From Kalmusia sp. IMI 367209 (lineage: Eukaryota > Ascomycota > Dothideomycetes > Pleosporales > Didymosphaeriaceae): a stretch of DNA of 64,000 nt. The notes beneath the pieces were generated by a model that made no database searches, was not told where the DNA came from, and saw nothing but the letters and a program-made list of their open reading frames with translations. The position numbers were made by a program, and so were the translations under genes. Location of the stretch: contig JAPEUQ010000002.1 in NCBI GenBank assembly GCA_027946365.1, positions 1,426,001-1,490,000 on the forward strand, written 5' to 3'. Below are positions 34,339 to 52,278 of this stretch, in pieces (the stretch's first letter is position 1; every line of letters starts with the position of its first letter).

Positions 34339-37300
34339 CTAGTCGGAGAGCTCAATTGCATCATCTTGAGTGGCACCGGCTTGTTGGGCAAACTGCTGTT
34401 CATCTTCTTCTCCCGAATATTCATCGGTCTCCGAATAGCCATCCTCCTCTTCTGCCTCCTCTTCCTCCTCTTCATCATCATCATCGCCATCATCCTCAGC
34501 ATCCTCCCCCTCCTCTTCCTCTTCCTCTTCTTCTTCTTCCTCCTCCCCCTCCTCTTCTTCTTCCTCTTCTTCTTCGGCCTCATCTCCCTCTTCCACCCCA
34601 GAGTCTTCATAGTCTATTAGAACCCCATCATCCTCACAATCGGCGTCGTGCTCGACAGCATGCTCAGATTCAGCTTCGAAGAATTGCTGTATTTGGTCGG
34701 AGGGATGATACGATTGTTGGTTTGAGATGGGGGATGAAAGAAAGTTGGGAGGGTCTGGAGACTGTTTTGTCTGGACGAGCTCTGGAGGGTTCGCGGACTG
34801 GCTACTGGCAAGAGAGCGACCGTTGATCTGGGCCCGGTATGCCCGAATTGCTTCCGGTTGGCCGTAGAGATGAGCAGGTACAAAGCGACTCTGGCGCATC
34901 CAGTAAGCAGGACGCTCATTTGAGGGCGGTGTACCGATACTGCGACTAAAAGTCACATCGGGTGTTGGCTGTCGCGATGAAGGCGCCTGCGCAAGTGACT
35001 CTCGAGCTCGCGCAATAATTCGACTTGTGTCTCCATTCAATGTCCGTGTGTTGTCAAATGACCGCGAAGCGTGGGTATTATTGTGAAGTGAATCTTTGAT
35101 CGCTCGGAAACGCGCTATACGCTCTTCATCATTTGATGGAGGCGGTAGCGATTGTCGGAGCATGGTGGAATTCGTGCTGCGAACTCGCTTGTGCTCCACT
35201 TTTGGTACTTCGTCTTCAGAAGACACAGAACCAAAGTTTCGCTTCCGAGCCCTGCTTGGATCGATGCCCATGGACCGCAATTTGAACCAGTCCGTCTCGG
35301 TACGGTCAATCGGTGCCTGGTGATGAGCCTTGTTATACGCACGAGACTCATAGTATGATTCAGAATAGTCGTTATCTGGGCGTCGCGAAGTACTGTCCTT
35401 GTGTGCAATTGAGCTCTTCGGGGCCGGATTCGGGACCTTTTTAAGCTGCGCGTGCGGATGTACTTCGACCTTCGAAATACCATTGGAAACACCGTTCGTC
35501 TTGTCAGTAGGAAGCTGTTCGGTAGCAACACTCGTGATAGGCCGTATCTCTGGGGTTGCCGAGTTTCGGGCAGCTTGTATTTGTGCTTTCAACATCTGTC
35601 GGCGCTGTCGAAGTTGGCGCCCATCGGCCAGCCGCTTCTTCTTGTCGACTTGCTGCATCCATCTATAGAACACAGCTCGGGCAAAGGCTAGACGTCTCTG
35701 TTGATATCTCTCATCCGCTATACGATCATTCTCGGCTTGTTTCTCCGCTTCAAGAAAAGCCACAGTATCGCTGACCATGTTTGCGACCATGTTCTCAACA
35801 AACTGCTTCATGAGGCCGTTCTTCGGGTCCATGAGCACGTTGTCAGTAAGCGTCCTCACCGCTTGACTCCGCTGCTCTTCTGCCCTGCGCGCCGCTTCTT
35901 GCTCAGCTCGATGCTGAGCTTCACGGGCACGTCGCTCATTTTCTTCCCGGAGAAGCCGTTGTTGTTCAGCTGCACGTGCTTTTGCCTGTTGCTCTTCTTG
36001 GAGCTTTCGTTGTTGCTCTGCTGCAGCGCGTTGCTGCTCTTCTTGGGCCTTGCGTTGAGCTTCCAAGTGGGCCTTTCGCTGAGCTTCTTCCTGAGCTTTG
36101 CGTTGAGCCTCAGATTCAGCCCTGCGTTGTGCCTCTTCCTGAGCCTTGCGTTGGGCTTCTGCACTGGCTTTCCGTTCCGCTTCCTCCGCCTTTTGACGCT
36201 CCTCTTCTTCCGTGGGTGATGCATCTGACGGTTGCAATGGATTCTGAAATAACAACCCAGCTGCAGGGGCAGTCACCTGCCCATTCGTAGCCAGCGCGGG
36301 TGGCGCCTGGAATGGATTCTGGAACATGGATCCAGCTGGAGGCGCTGCCAGTTGCCCAGTCGTAGCGAGTGTGGCGGCGGCATTGGCGAAAGGATTGGAT
36401 GCAGATGTTGGCGGCAAATTGTCGTTGATTGGTGAGGCAAATTTGATGCTATCCGTTGCTGCATTGAACAACCCAGGTTTTATTGTAGCTGTAGTCGTTC
36501 CGGGAAGTATTCCGGGGGACGTCGCAGTCAGAGCGGCGGCGGCGAAGGGATTAGTATTGCGAGTGTCTGGGACAAATAGCGAATCATCTTCTTCCATTAG
36601 ACCTCGGGTTTTGGCCTCCCTGTAACTCAGGCCAAAAAGAATAGCGGAGAACTTGCGCCCATATCGCTTAGACTCGACCATTTTCGAGAAAAATTGGTCT
36701 GGCAACTCGGAATCCTTTTTCTCGACTAGGATGCCCGATGCATTTGCTGTGAGGGTGTCTGGGTTCAAGTATGTAACTCCTCCTGGGCTAGTCTCGAATT
36801 TGCCATCATAGGCACTGCAGAAGCAGATGACCTGTTCCTCATCGTCGAAACCCAGAATTTGGACCAAATTCGCCAGGGTCCAGTCGTCCGTTACTCCTGG
36901 GCTTCGATAGGCACGTCGCAGAGTTTCCAGAGTTTGTTTCCGAATTTGGTTGAAAGAGATTGCAGCCGCGCATGCCATAAGGTAAGAAACCTGGCTTGAA
37001 GCGATCGTCCTCCAAAATTTAGCGAAATCCCGTGTTTCAGTAGCAGCTCGCACCAGCGTTTCCGCAGTTTGGACGCGAGGGTGCCGACGAACATTCTCAT
37101 AATGGTAGCCTCTATCCCGCTTGCCCCAACGGATGGAAAGTATGATGAGATACGCTTGAAATTCTGCAGCATGGGACACGGGAAGTTGTGATGGTGTCGA
37201 CGACTGCCGCTGTGCTCCATTGCGGTCCACGGGAGTCAGGGTCTTGTAGACGTGGCTGTTCTCCCAGAGCACCATCAACTCCGCGTAAGAGGCGCTGAGT

Positions 37301-38456
37301 TGCTCCTCTTCCGGGCGGCGTTCATAATTATCCCTCTCGGCCATCTGCTGCATGCTAAGTAAGTGGTAGCGGATGCACATCTCAAGACATCCAGCGTATG
37401 GCTCTGTGTCTTGTCGCTTGCGATCTGTAGATACAAAGTCTTTTCGCACGGCGCGCGAACGGTCCCATATCCACGGATTGAGGAACTCGAATGGGTCTTC
37501 GTCCACACGCTGCATCATGTGTTTCATGGTCCTCTGAATAATATCAGTGTGAATCGTCGATAGGACATGTGCGAGCCACTCACCAGTAAAGTTTCTGGAG
37601 TGCGAACCTCGGTCATAAGTGGATTTTCATCACCAGCTGCCGACCGGTGGTGTGCCTTAATCATGCGAGATTCATCTGGTATCCGATTCTCGCGCTGGCC
37701 ATGTGTAGTCTCCTTCGTATTTTCTGGTTTCGCCACATTGCTTTCATATATACGTTGCACTCGTTCGAGCTCTGGACACATTTCTTCAGAAAGGGCGTAC
37801 TTGTTGACACGCTCGTCGAGTCGCAGTGGCCCGTCGCGGTCCATGAGACCGCGCCTGATCAAATCTGCTTTCTTGTGTATTTGGCCGTTTTTTAGCTAAG
37901 CGTATTAGCCTCATATTCAAAGAGAGCACACATCTATCTTACGTATAGCATTCGCTCCTTGTATTGTTCCCGACGGAATGGTGTCGAATTCATTGGGTCG
38001 CTGGACACGAACGTAGGATCGAACTGGATAGTAGCATGAGAAATATCCCTATAAAAAGAGTTAGAAAGAATGCTGGGGTGAGCCAAACGTCCTGCTCAAC
38101 CACAGATCCTCAGACCGCGTCGCCAATCATTTTGTCAATCATCTTTCCCTTGGAGTCGCATATCAATTTGGCCCACCCTACGGTTCCTCTTCGATCCCAG
38201 AACGAGATAGGTCAGCTTACCCATCATTGTTCCTCGTTCCACCCAGGCCCGAGTTGTTGCTTGTGCCGCCTCGACCACGCGAAGCCGTATTGCTGCTGTT
38301 CCCGCGACCAGAACCGCGCCTAAAACCAGTTCCTGCCGCGAGCGCGTCGAGCGCATTGGGTTTGTTCGGAGCGCGACCATCATGACTGCTATTTCCTCGG
38401 CCTCGACCTCGAGTTCCTCCTCGACCTCGTCCCCGTCCTACAGGACCTCCGGTCAT
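34339..38456 (-). CDS. sac3: mRNA export factor Sac3 (TREX-2 scaffold, GANP family), 4 exons, 1282 aa
   Basis: Exons 38221-38456, 37943-38048, 37584-37895 and 34339-37533 join in one frame. The N-terminal 70 residues are RGG-rich (GRGRGRGGTRGRGRGN). The SAC3/GANP domain follows: LSEEMCPELERVQRIYESN, then EVRTPETLL, then CLEMCIRYHLLSMQQ, then HAAEFQAYLIILSIRWG, and the winged-helix end near DWTLANLVQILGFDDE. The middle has NPF repeats (SNPFANAAA) that may contact nucleoporins. From residue about 470 there is a 130-residue Ala/Gln/Glu/Arg coiled coil of repeated EAQRKAQE units. The C-terminus is a long Glu tail (34440-34610 on the plus strand). Sac3 scaffolds Thp1, Sem1, Sus1 and Cdc31 at the nuclear pore. 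Length is within the fungal range. The RGG start and Glu tail are clearly in frame. Confidence 0.92.
34440..34610 (-). repeat. GAA/GAG low-complexity tract coding the Sac3 acidic tail
   Basis: On the plus strand this is an almost pure TC tract with TTC, CTC and CCT units. In the SAC3 frame it codes for runs of Glu broken by Gly and Asp. Such tracts change length easily. Confidence 0.7.
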
Positions 38457-39299
38457 TGTCGCGACGTGCTGTTCCGTGTCGCTCGTGCGCAGGCGACGTG
38501 GTGGCTAAAAACAGAGACGAAATGTCGTATACGAGGTGCAGATTGAGGTCGCTCAATGCAGCGCGCCCGAGCGTTGTTGACTCTGGCGCGTTGGGCTGCT
38601 GCGTGAGCTCTGCGATGTTAACAAAGAGACAAAGCTCGCGACCAATTGTTGCGCGAGGCTAGTCTCTTGGCGAAGGGTACCAGTCGCGTGCACAGACCAG
38701 TCCGCTACAATTAGCGGCCATTGTCGTTCATTCACACCTAATTACAATACACATTACGACCTCTGCCCCAAGCTAGACCACACAGGAACATTCATAACCT
38801 AAGAGTTTTATCGTGAGACTCAATCACTCAGTTACAGCAACTGTATCTTGCGCCTTAAAATGAATACGACGTAACCGAAATTTTTATTAGCGGCCCTGAG
38901 GCCTTTATACTACATACACCTTTATGTCGAATTCACATGCAGCCATCAACTCCTCTCGTCTCCGTCTCCTGCGTGGGCGACCTTTTGACCCTTTTTTGGT
39001 CCGTATTACGTCCATCTCTGTAGAGTCTCGCTCTCATGCCTGGTGTCGTTACAAGGTCGTTGCGGCCGTAAACGGGTATCGAATAATGCTTTGTTAATAT
39101 GGATGGGGATACCAATATAGCTGAGAATAAATGCCGAAGCAGAGAAAAGAGAGCGCTCGTTTCTGAACATGAGGAACATGATAGTAAAACCCACAGGTTG
39201 CAAACATAGACCAAAAACTAAGAAAAGAACCTGTAGTGACGTGAAAGAAATGTGACCGGAGTTAATGCATGTATCGGACTATACACATTCCAGAAGCTA
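38457..39299. other. Intergenic, no gene seen
   Basis: About 840 bp between the SAC3 start and the 3' end of the DUF2841 gene. AT-rich in its second half; no supported ORF. Confidence 0.35.
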
Positions 39300-41451
39300 C
39301 TAAGTGCTGCTCCATTCCATTTGCAGGCTGTGAGGGGTCACAATACTGCTGCCATCATGAAGATGAGTCATCCTGTGATGAATCTCAGATCCTAGAGGGA
39401 CTTGTTGGGATTGACTCTGGGATCCCCCGTACTCTTGTGTGTCGACACTCGAGAAGTTCGCTTCGGGAAAGACAGTATATGGAGAATATGTAGGTAGCCC
39501 TCTACGAGCCACACTACGCTGGGATGTGACAAAGCCGAGGGCGGAAGAAACGCCACTAGTAAGATCATATGGACACAGACCAGAAAGAGGGCGGTTCATA
39601 TTGCTCGTCGACAGGTATGGAAGAGGTCCTGAAGCGGAGCTACTGGCGTCGAAGTTCTGAAACGGAGCAGGAGCGTGGACTTCGGGCATTTCTGAATCAC
39701 CCGAGTAACACTGATTAAGAGACTGGTGGGACCCAGGCAACATTGATGTCGTGCTCTGGGCAGAGGCTTCGATTGGTATTGGGGTCTCAAAACCTCGCAC
39801 CATCCCCAAGAGAGCTGCATCATGCCCGCTGGGATTAGTCAAATTTTCTTCTTGAAAAATCTTGATATAATCATTAGTGTGATTAAAGGTCGAATTAAAC
39901 GACGAGAAAGCAGAGCTTGGATGATCGGATTGTTCGTCCACTTCAGTCTCGTCACCACTACCGTCTCCGGAGACTGTTCCATCTTGCAACGCTCGACCAC
40001 GCGGACGCTTCCAGGCATTGGGACGATCACGCGGAGGTAACTCGATATGCACCCACGACACCTGTTTGCCATGGCCACAGTCTTTGTTTTCAGAGCCTTC
40101 GTATAGGTCATATTGAGCAACATAGTCTTCATGCGACCTCGCAACGTCAAACAGGCTGGAGTAAATTAGCGCTACTTGCCTGCAATTGCAATGTGGCTCA
40201 AGTACCTTGGGAGTATCAAATTAAGAGCGCGATCCTTCATAGCATTGTTATAATGTCCACCCTTGGATGACGAGAACTGCTCGATATCCTTGGAGCTGAT
40301 ACAGTATTGGGCATCTACCTGGAGATTTTGGATCCAGGAAGCATGCTTCCGTTTGCCGCACGCTTCATCAATGCGACGGTGCACTAACATGATGTCGATG
40401 GCGAGGGGAACAATATCTATCGAAGTAAATAAGCCGGTGCAAGACCACAACCCCGGTCTAGAGAGAAACTTACGCCGCATCTTCAAGTGAGAGGGCTCGA
40501 TGTAAGGTACCTTGGCAGGCCACCAAGGTGGGAGGTTGTCTCTCGAACCATCGAGATTCTTGTAATTGAAGTAGGGACCATACAGCTTTTGACGTTTGGG
40601 CTCTAGTCTCTTGACCCAAGCAGTCACGATGTCGCGCAACGGCTTCATAGTAAGCTCTTGCAATCGCACACCGTAAAAGTGCTCCAGACCCTTGATATCG
40701 CCGATGTACAAGTCGTGCGACGCGTGAACGCACTTATTCGTCGGCTGCCGTTTCTCTCGCCTCGCATCAGCAATGAAATCATGCTGTTCCCGGCCGAAGT
40801 CACTAGAGCGCCGTCTCTTAACACCGTACGGTCGCTCCGAACGCTTGGCCGATGAACAGATGGGTGTCAATCGTGGTGGAACCGGCAATTCCTGATCATC
40901 CGTTGCTTGAGCATCTTCCTCTGGCTGTTCTACGGCCTCGAACTCGGACGGCCATGGGGCAGCAACTGCTTGTTCTTGGAACAGATGCTCGAAGCCCGGA
41001 ATGGGATCGTAAATGGGCTCCTCGTGGCCATTGATGCTCAGGTAGGCGAGGGCAACACGGGTCTTCAAAGGGGCATCCGCTCCAGCATGTGCCTCTACTT
41101 TCTGCTTCACCGAGCGGCAGTCAGCAAAACGGTGCCAACGACAGGGTCTGGGGTAACGCGGATGACGCACGGTACGCTAGAGCACCGAGGCAGCGGAATG
41201 TGGATAGCTTGCGGACGCTAAAAGACGGCCGCCCAAGCACGACACACATCACTTGAGCCGACCGCGGGGAAGCGGTAGCGACAGCAGGACAGAAGCAGTA
41301 AACTTACCGGCGAGATCATGTCCGCTTTCTGCGTCAGCGCGAGCTGCTCGGCCTCGGATTGGTGGGCCCGTGTTGCTTCCGCCCGTGTCTGACAGGAGGA
41401 GGACTCCGATCTAGGCGTCGGCCGTGTGTCGTCCTTGATTTTCCTTGCCAT
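39300..41451 (-). CDS. DUF2841 (YDR124W-like helical bundle) protein, 4 exons, 637 aa
   Basis: Exons 41308-41451, 40474-41176, 40206-40416 and 39300-40155 join in frame. The DUF2841 core is clear: ASHDLYIGDIKGLEHFYGVR, then TAWVKRLEPKRQKLYGPY, then LPPWWPAKVPYIEPSHLKMR and the following helices SIDIVPL or HIVPLAIDIML. The rest is acidic and Ser-rich, with a Gln/Ser-rich C-terminus. In Aspergillus a member of this family sits in the HrmA-associated subtelomeric cluster; here no HrmA or collagen-like neighbour is present, so no colony-morphology role is claimed. The second intron (40417-40473, 57 nt) contains no stop and keeps the frame if retained. It has a perfect GTAAGT donor and a GATAG acceptor, so I treat it as spliced. 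Confidence 0.82.
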
Positions 41452-43833
41452 GGCGTCTGCACTTCACTAGAGCCCGAGTGCAGAGCGGCAACCGACAACC
41501 GACACCGCTGCGAGAAGACGAGGGACGATACGATGAGGAGTCGGAGCAGCGAGAATTTGGAGCTGGCCTATCAGCATGGTGCATGGTGGAAACGGAACCG
41601 GAAGGGGGTTTACTTACAACAGTGGTGATGAGACAGAACGAGTGTTGTTGAGCAACCAGCAAAAAACCCAGAAGAGATATGAAGACTCAGAAACGAACCA
41701 ACCGGCACCATAGCAAGTACAAAGAGCAAGGTCGTGGGCTGTTGTCTTCGTAGCACAGAGATGACGGCCGCCGTGCCCATCAGACGTCTAACTATAGAGC
41801 CGCGAGAATATAGAGCATAACCTGGAGGGCTAGCGGGGGAACTGGTCTTAAAGAACTGTTCTATGGACGGGGAGCCTGCCCTCTAGGTTTCCCCGGAGTC
41901 GTTCCAGCTGCTCACCGTTCGAAAAAATCCCACTTCCTGTCTGATCATCTCGCAGCATTGTCTCCCAAGGAACAGTATCGGTGTAATGGCATGGGTCGAT
42001 CCCAGTTCAACCCGGCACGCTTGTGCAAGTAGGCCCGTGCAAAGGGTGGCGTCAAGGCCTCGCTGTACAGTGCTTGCACTATACTCTATACGGATCCTAC
42101 AGAGGGTGACAGCCGTTGAAGTGCGTCAACGCGCGTTCCAGGGGTCAAGTATTGAGGGCTGGGCCGACGGATATGCCATGTTCCCCGATTCGCTGCCCAG
42201 AAGCCCTGAACCCCCGCCCTGCCGTATGATAATTTGTGTGCGGGCAGATCGACGTGACGAGATGCTAGATAGCGATGAGCGACAGGGGTCTTTGTCTCCG
42301 ACACAGCTGCTCCGAAAACTCATAGTGCCAGGTGAAGGTGAATGGGCGATAGGAGTGATGTGATGCTTGAGCAGTGTGCTTGGAGCTGAGACGGTCGAGC
42401 AAAGAGCACCCAAGCACCTTCTCCCCACATCGTTGCTGGCAAAGTCCTTCCTTCTGGCTACCGCCACCTCCACACTGCAACCATGCCGGCACTCGACCGT
42501 CACCTGCAAAAGCAAAGTATACGCGGCACGCGGCAATCCCCCCAAAGCTACTTACCCCCTCCCGACGTCAAGACGCAATGGGCCACTGTCCGCCAATGAC
42601 TACCACGAATATGCCCACTTTGCTGCAGAACCCAACCCACGTGTACCATGTCCTTATAAAGCACCACGCAGCGGCCACAGCTCGCACAACATATCCGAGC
42701 CACCTCAACATCAGTGCCTCTCGAAAATCGCTCATCTCGACTGCATCTGATCGTACCTGTGGTAGCGGGCCCACCAAGAGGAACGGCCCTTTGCTCCTTC
42801 GCGCTTGCCCAAAATCCCGGTCATCGGCACCGCATCGACTCTATCATCGATTCCAGCAATCAGATTGCCGTGCCAGTTCCATCCAGCACCACCCCAATCG
42901 ACCCCCCCTGTCTCGCTATCCAACGAATAGCCACCGGGTCCGCATGCATCTGTACGGAGAGCAGACCCCCGCCTATGCTGCATGTGAGCAAAGACTGGCT
43001 GGGTAGCTTCCAAACAAACGGCCTAGTGCAATAGCAACCTGCGTCCGTCCCATGCGCACCCATTCAGCTCTTCTTCCATACAGTCCCATCTGCGTCGCAC
43101 CCAATATGCGAGTATGGTCTGACTTTTCCATCTCATCTGGCAGCAAGTCGATTCGATCGATTCCCACGCGAAGAGCGCAACGGCGCATGGAGCTATCGAT
43201 CGACTGACCCCCACATTCGCTCCTTGGTTGCTCTTGGAGTTGAAGGTGAGCGTGAGTCCTGGTGTCGAAGGATAAGAAACGTTCCAGTAGGACGATCGCC
43301 TCTGACAGCATGTCTCGCATGAAGACCCACTGCTCGACCAAGCAAGGCTTATCCCTCCACTAGCCAAGACATCGTCCTCTTGCTAACAATCCTTATTTGC
43401 TAGCCTTTGGACGGACACGAATGTGTCATCCCGCGTACCGCCCTCCATGCGCCGTAAACGCTCTCTTCGCATCCGTTATCCTCGAGTAGGCGGCCAATCC
43501 GACCCTCTCATTTTCTTTCCGCTTGGCGGTGAGTTTGAAACTACACTGTACAACCGCGTTTTTATAGGCGGCATCACTTTGCACGGCTGCGTCACACAAC
43601 GAGGATCCCCACATGGCGACGCACATCACAGGCACAACAAAATGACGTTCCACTTTTCCACATTCTGACTCCGGCATCACGTCCTTCTACAAATAGCCAG
43701 CAAGGGTATATACAAAGCGGCCTCACCGCCCGTCGGTCTGCACATCCGTTTTGCAACCACGGGAATCTCTTTTCGTTCCGCGCATGACTTGCCCACCTCA
43801 CACACTCGCGCATATGCTCTTGAGGCACCTGAC
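41452..43833. other. Large intergenic region, no gene seen
   Basis: About 2.4 kb upstream of the DUF2841 gene and downstream of the ABC transporter gene. Long overlapping frames occur on both strands (for example 42374-43006, 42126-42545), which reflects GC-rich DNA rather than genes: their products are rich in Ser, Pro, His and Arg with no domain. It should hold the DUF2841 promoter. Confidence 0.4.
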
Positions 43834-49082
<5,249 letters not shown>

Positions 49083-49735
49083 TGATCGAGGCCGTACGCG
49101 GATGCCGTACTCTGTATGTTGCAGAGTCCAGGCAGTAGAATTGCTCGAGAGGCGATAATGGGCCGGTGACGGCGTGAACTGCACTTTTAGCTGGAGAAGC
49201 TTGGGCCACCGTTTGATGCATGGGCCCGCCTATGATGCAGCCTACGGCTTACAAACTCATCATATCATCTTCGTCGTGGCGGGGAACCCATAACAGATTG
49301 GACTCATCCCATTCTCTTCAAACGGCGCGACGTCGCCGGTCATGTATGATTTTTACTAGGCACACGATCACAACAATTGCGACATGTAGAAGCACGCAAC
49401 ACATAGTTCCCTGATACACGTGCTCACGCAACACGAACCTGACCTGCCGCGTGCCGCACTATCTCCGGATCCGATCCTATATCCGAGATCTAGAGTATCA
49501 CGTGACTTGCTTATAGTGAATGTTTTGAAAATAGTCAGCGTGAATTGTAGGCAGTATTTGAAGAGCAACAAGCTCTTTCCAGGGCTTGTAATATCATTCA
49601 GCGCCAAATATGCACAGGTAAGCTCTACTGAGGCTACCGATATCCCAATGCATGAGCAAATCCCATATCCAAGGGGCGCGCACGCCGAAATGTCAATGCA
49701 AACAAATCATCTAACCGCCCTTCTTCTCCACCATC
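49083..49735. other. Intergenic, no gene seen
   Basis: About 650 bp covering the ABC transporter promoter and the 3' flank of the next gene. ORFs overlapping this region are short and unrecognised. Confidence 0.35.
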
Positions 49736-52278
49736 TCAATATGCTCCACCCGTGGCGCACTCGTGCCCCGTCGCCATATCCGCGTCCACCATCTGCACAT
49801 CATCTGTACGCATTGAAGCCTGGCTCTTTCGACCATCCGATGGAAGATCCATGGGCTCGATTCCCACTGTTTCGCTCGAAGCATTGCTAATGCCTGCCCA
49901 CGCTGCAATTCCGCCATTAACCTCCTGCATCTCGATCGGCAACTCGATTGGCACAGAATCGTCTTCGTTGTCGGTGTTGGGCGTAAGGGTCGCCGACGAA
50001 AGCGTCGAGCCGACCTGTGCATGATGTGGTTCGGTATTGGTCGTATTCCAGTCATTCTCTGCATTGTTCATCCAGTCACCAACTACCTCGTTGCCACTAT
50101 TGAAGTTGGATCCCCACATAGCCTCTTCCCGTGCAACCTCTTGCTGGAAGTTCGCATTGTCCTTCTTGACGAAAGTTTCGAGCTTCGCGGATAGTGGTTT
50201 AGGCTCGGATGAAGTGGCAGCATTGTTAGCGTACACAATGAGCGCTCTCTCACTGTTTTCGCTCACTTCTTTGAGGACGTTGTCTAGGGGTTGTACGTTG
50301 TCGCTCTACTGTAGCGGTATCGTCTGCTGTCGAATAAAAATAGCTAATGTGCCACCACTGCTTGGCATCTGGCTCGTTAGAAGGATTGGCCGGATGACAG
50401 ACATAGAAGTCTGAAGAAGAAGTTGCCACGCCGCAAAGCTTGTAAGGGTGAGCGAACTTGTGCTGGGAAGCACTCTCTGATAGTCCGGAGACTTGATCAG
50501 ACTGTTCCATTGGCGCTCGGAAACGCTCTGAGATTTTATCGAGGGCTGCCTGCGCTTTTTTCTTCTCCTCTTCTAGCCCTGTTGTATGTTAGTTACTAGC
50601 AAGATGTCTAATAATACAAGACTTACACGACAATTTACGTTCAATGTTCTGGTAGAGGGTTTGAAGTTGAGCAAGGACCGCCACATCTCTCGGGCTTTCG
50701 GTCATAGATTCGGTGTCTGACTCAAACGCTTTCATGCTAGTCTTGAGAAGTGTCAAGGTTTCCATCTTCTGTGAATACTGAACTTTCTGCGGAGTGTGGT
50801 ATTTGAGTTTCTCGACTTGTGCGTCAAGTGACGTCAACATTTGTGCGAATTGCTCTTTCTCGGCGAAGACCGTATTCACTGCTGCCCGATTCTCTTCAAT
50901 GTATCTATCTGCATAGAGAATAGCTGGGATCGTGCAATTGAGCTTGGACCCGTCCTTCGAGGGACTCAGCCTGAAGATAAGTACACTGCTGATGTCGACA
51001 ATATGCGCACTACGGGTTTGCGATACGAACAGTGTGTTATCGAGGACATCATATAGCGTTGGTGCAGTAGGAAGGCTGTCAGGGACCACGGTAGCATCGA
51101 GCACATAGCTATTTTCTCGATCGCCGCCTGCATCGACAGTGGAGCGAAGAACACCGTCGAGTCGAGCCTCAGGAACATGTTTTTGATAAGCCCAACCCCA
51201 TCTTAGAAGATATTTGAGAAGGTCATCATCAATGAAAGTGGGCTCTTCTGGCGGACCAGCATCTTTCCACGCGTCAAGCTTAAAAATCGAATCAAGGCTG
51301 GCGTATGTCCGGTCACTCGAATCTAGAAAGGCTATCAGGCGTTGGGTCTCATACAAGAGCTCCAACTCTGGAGCAGCTTCGGGTCCTGTGCCATTGTCGA
51401 TAATAATAGACGTAGCGGAACCGCTCCCTTTCCACCAGTCCTCACCGCGCCAGTAGTTACTCGCCAAGATGCCCGGTGCTAGCAGCGCATTACGTATAAG
51501 CGGAATAGAATGAAGAATCGTTATCAACGGAGGCAGAAGGTCCTTGTTCAGAATCGGTTTGATGAAGCCAGGCTCATCGCCACGTTTTTGATAAGACAAA
51601 GAGGCATCTGGAATGTACTCAGTACTCTTAGTAGCAGGAACTAGTGCCCATGCGGCATTGTCGTAGTAGGCTTGGGTAGCAGGGCGGAGGACTCCTGCAG
51701 TGCCTGCATTACCTATTATACCCGACTCTTGACCGTTTTCAACGCCTGTCCACCCAGTCAGTGGTTCGATATCCCATGTTGCACCTGCGGATGTAGACCG
51801 ACTTTGGATAGGTGCGTCGCCCATATGCGTAGACATTGCAGAGTGCTGGCTGGTTCGCGATGGCGGCCTGGTAGGCGCTGCACTGGGCTCTCCACTGAGG
51901 CTATAATCAACACATTCGATATTGAATGCTGCATGACACTTTAGCACCTACTGCAGCCAACGTGCAGGAGACATACAGGGAATGTTGGTATTGCCAGGCT
52001 CATATTGGCCATACCTGTCCCCTCCAAATGCGGTGCCATCCCAGCTAGTATCGCCTTGCTTCAGTAATTCTGCGACTCCGTGTGGTGCCTCTAGAACTTT
52101 ATTCACCGCAGTCTGTACATCGTAGTTCGATATCTGGTGGCTTGTCAGCGGTAATTAAACAGGCAGCGGGGGCAGAGCGCCGTACCTTCAGCAGCTGCGC
52201 AGCTTCGTCTTTCGAGACAGCATGACCTGTGAATTCCACCACTGTGTTTATATCTTCTTCACTGGCGTGTAAGGCCAT
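49736..52278 (-). CDS. UBA-like ubiquitin-interaction protein, frame broken near 50290
   Basis: Exon 1 starts at 52278 (MALHASEEDINTVVEF) and exon 2 gives the UBA-like USP25/28-type segment ISNYDVQTAVNKVLEAPHGV. The main exon (about 50630-51930) has YYDNAAWALVPATKS and PILNKDLLPPLITILHSIPL, with a DDDLLKYLLRWGW segment. After a short intron a charged segment (LEEEKKKAQAALDKISERF) leads to a conserved C-terminal block (LCGVATSSSDFYVCH, then QWWHISYFYS). The last part (NVLKEVSENSERALIVYANN) is one base out of frame. An extra base near 50290 is needed, and no intron fits. Fungal members are annotated as ubiquitin-interaction-motif proteins. A role in ubiquitin binding is likely but no catalytic residues are seen. 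Confidence 0.7.

Noticed and set aside
34287..34826. Plus-strand His/Pro/Leu-rich frames opposite the Sac3 tail
   Set aside because: Antisense of the Glu tract; no start context or splice support.
35701..36219. Plus-strand frame inside SAC3 that looks like a Leu-rich membrane protein
   Set aside because: It is the antisense of the Ala/Gln/Glu/Lys coiled-coil repeat, which always gives Leu/Phe/Cys-rich text in reverse.
39300..41451. Member of a HrmA-type virulence or morphology cluster
   Set aside because: No HrmA, collagen-like or other cluster gene is in the window; only the domain family matches.
42374..43006. Long plus-strand frame in the gap before the ABC transporter
   Set aside because: Product is a mix of Ser, Pro, His and Arg with no domain, and equally long frames run antisense; typical of GC-rich non-coding DNA.
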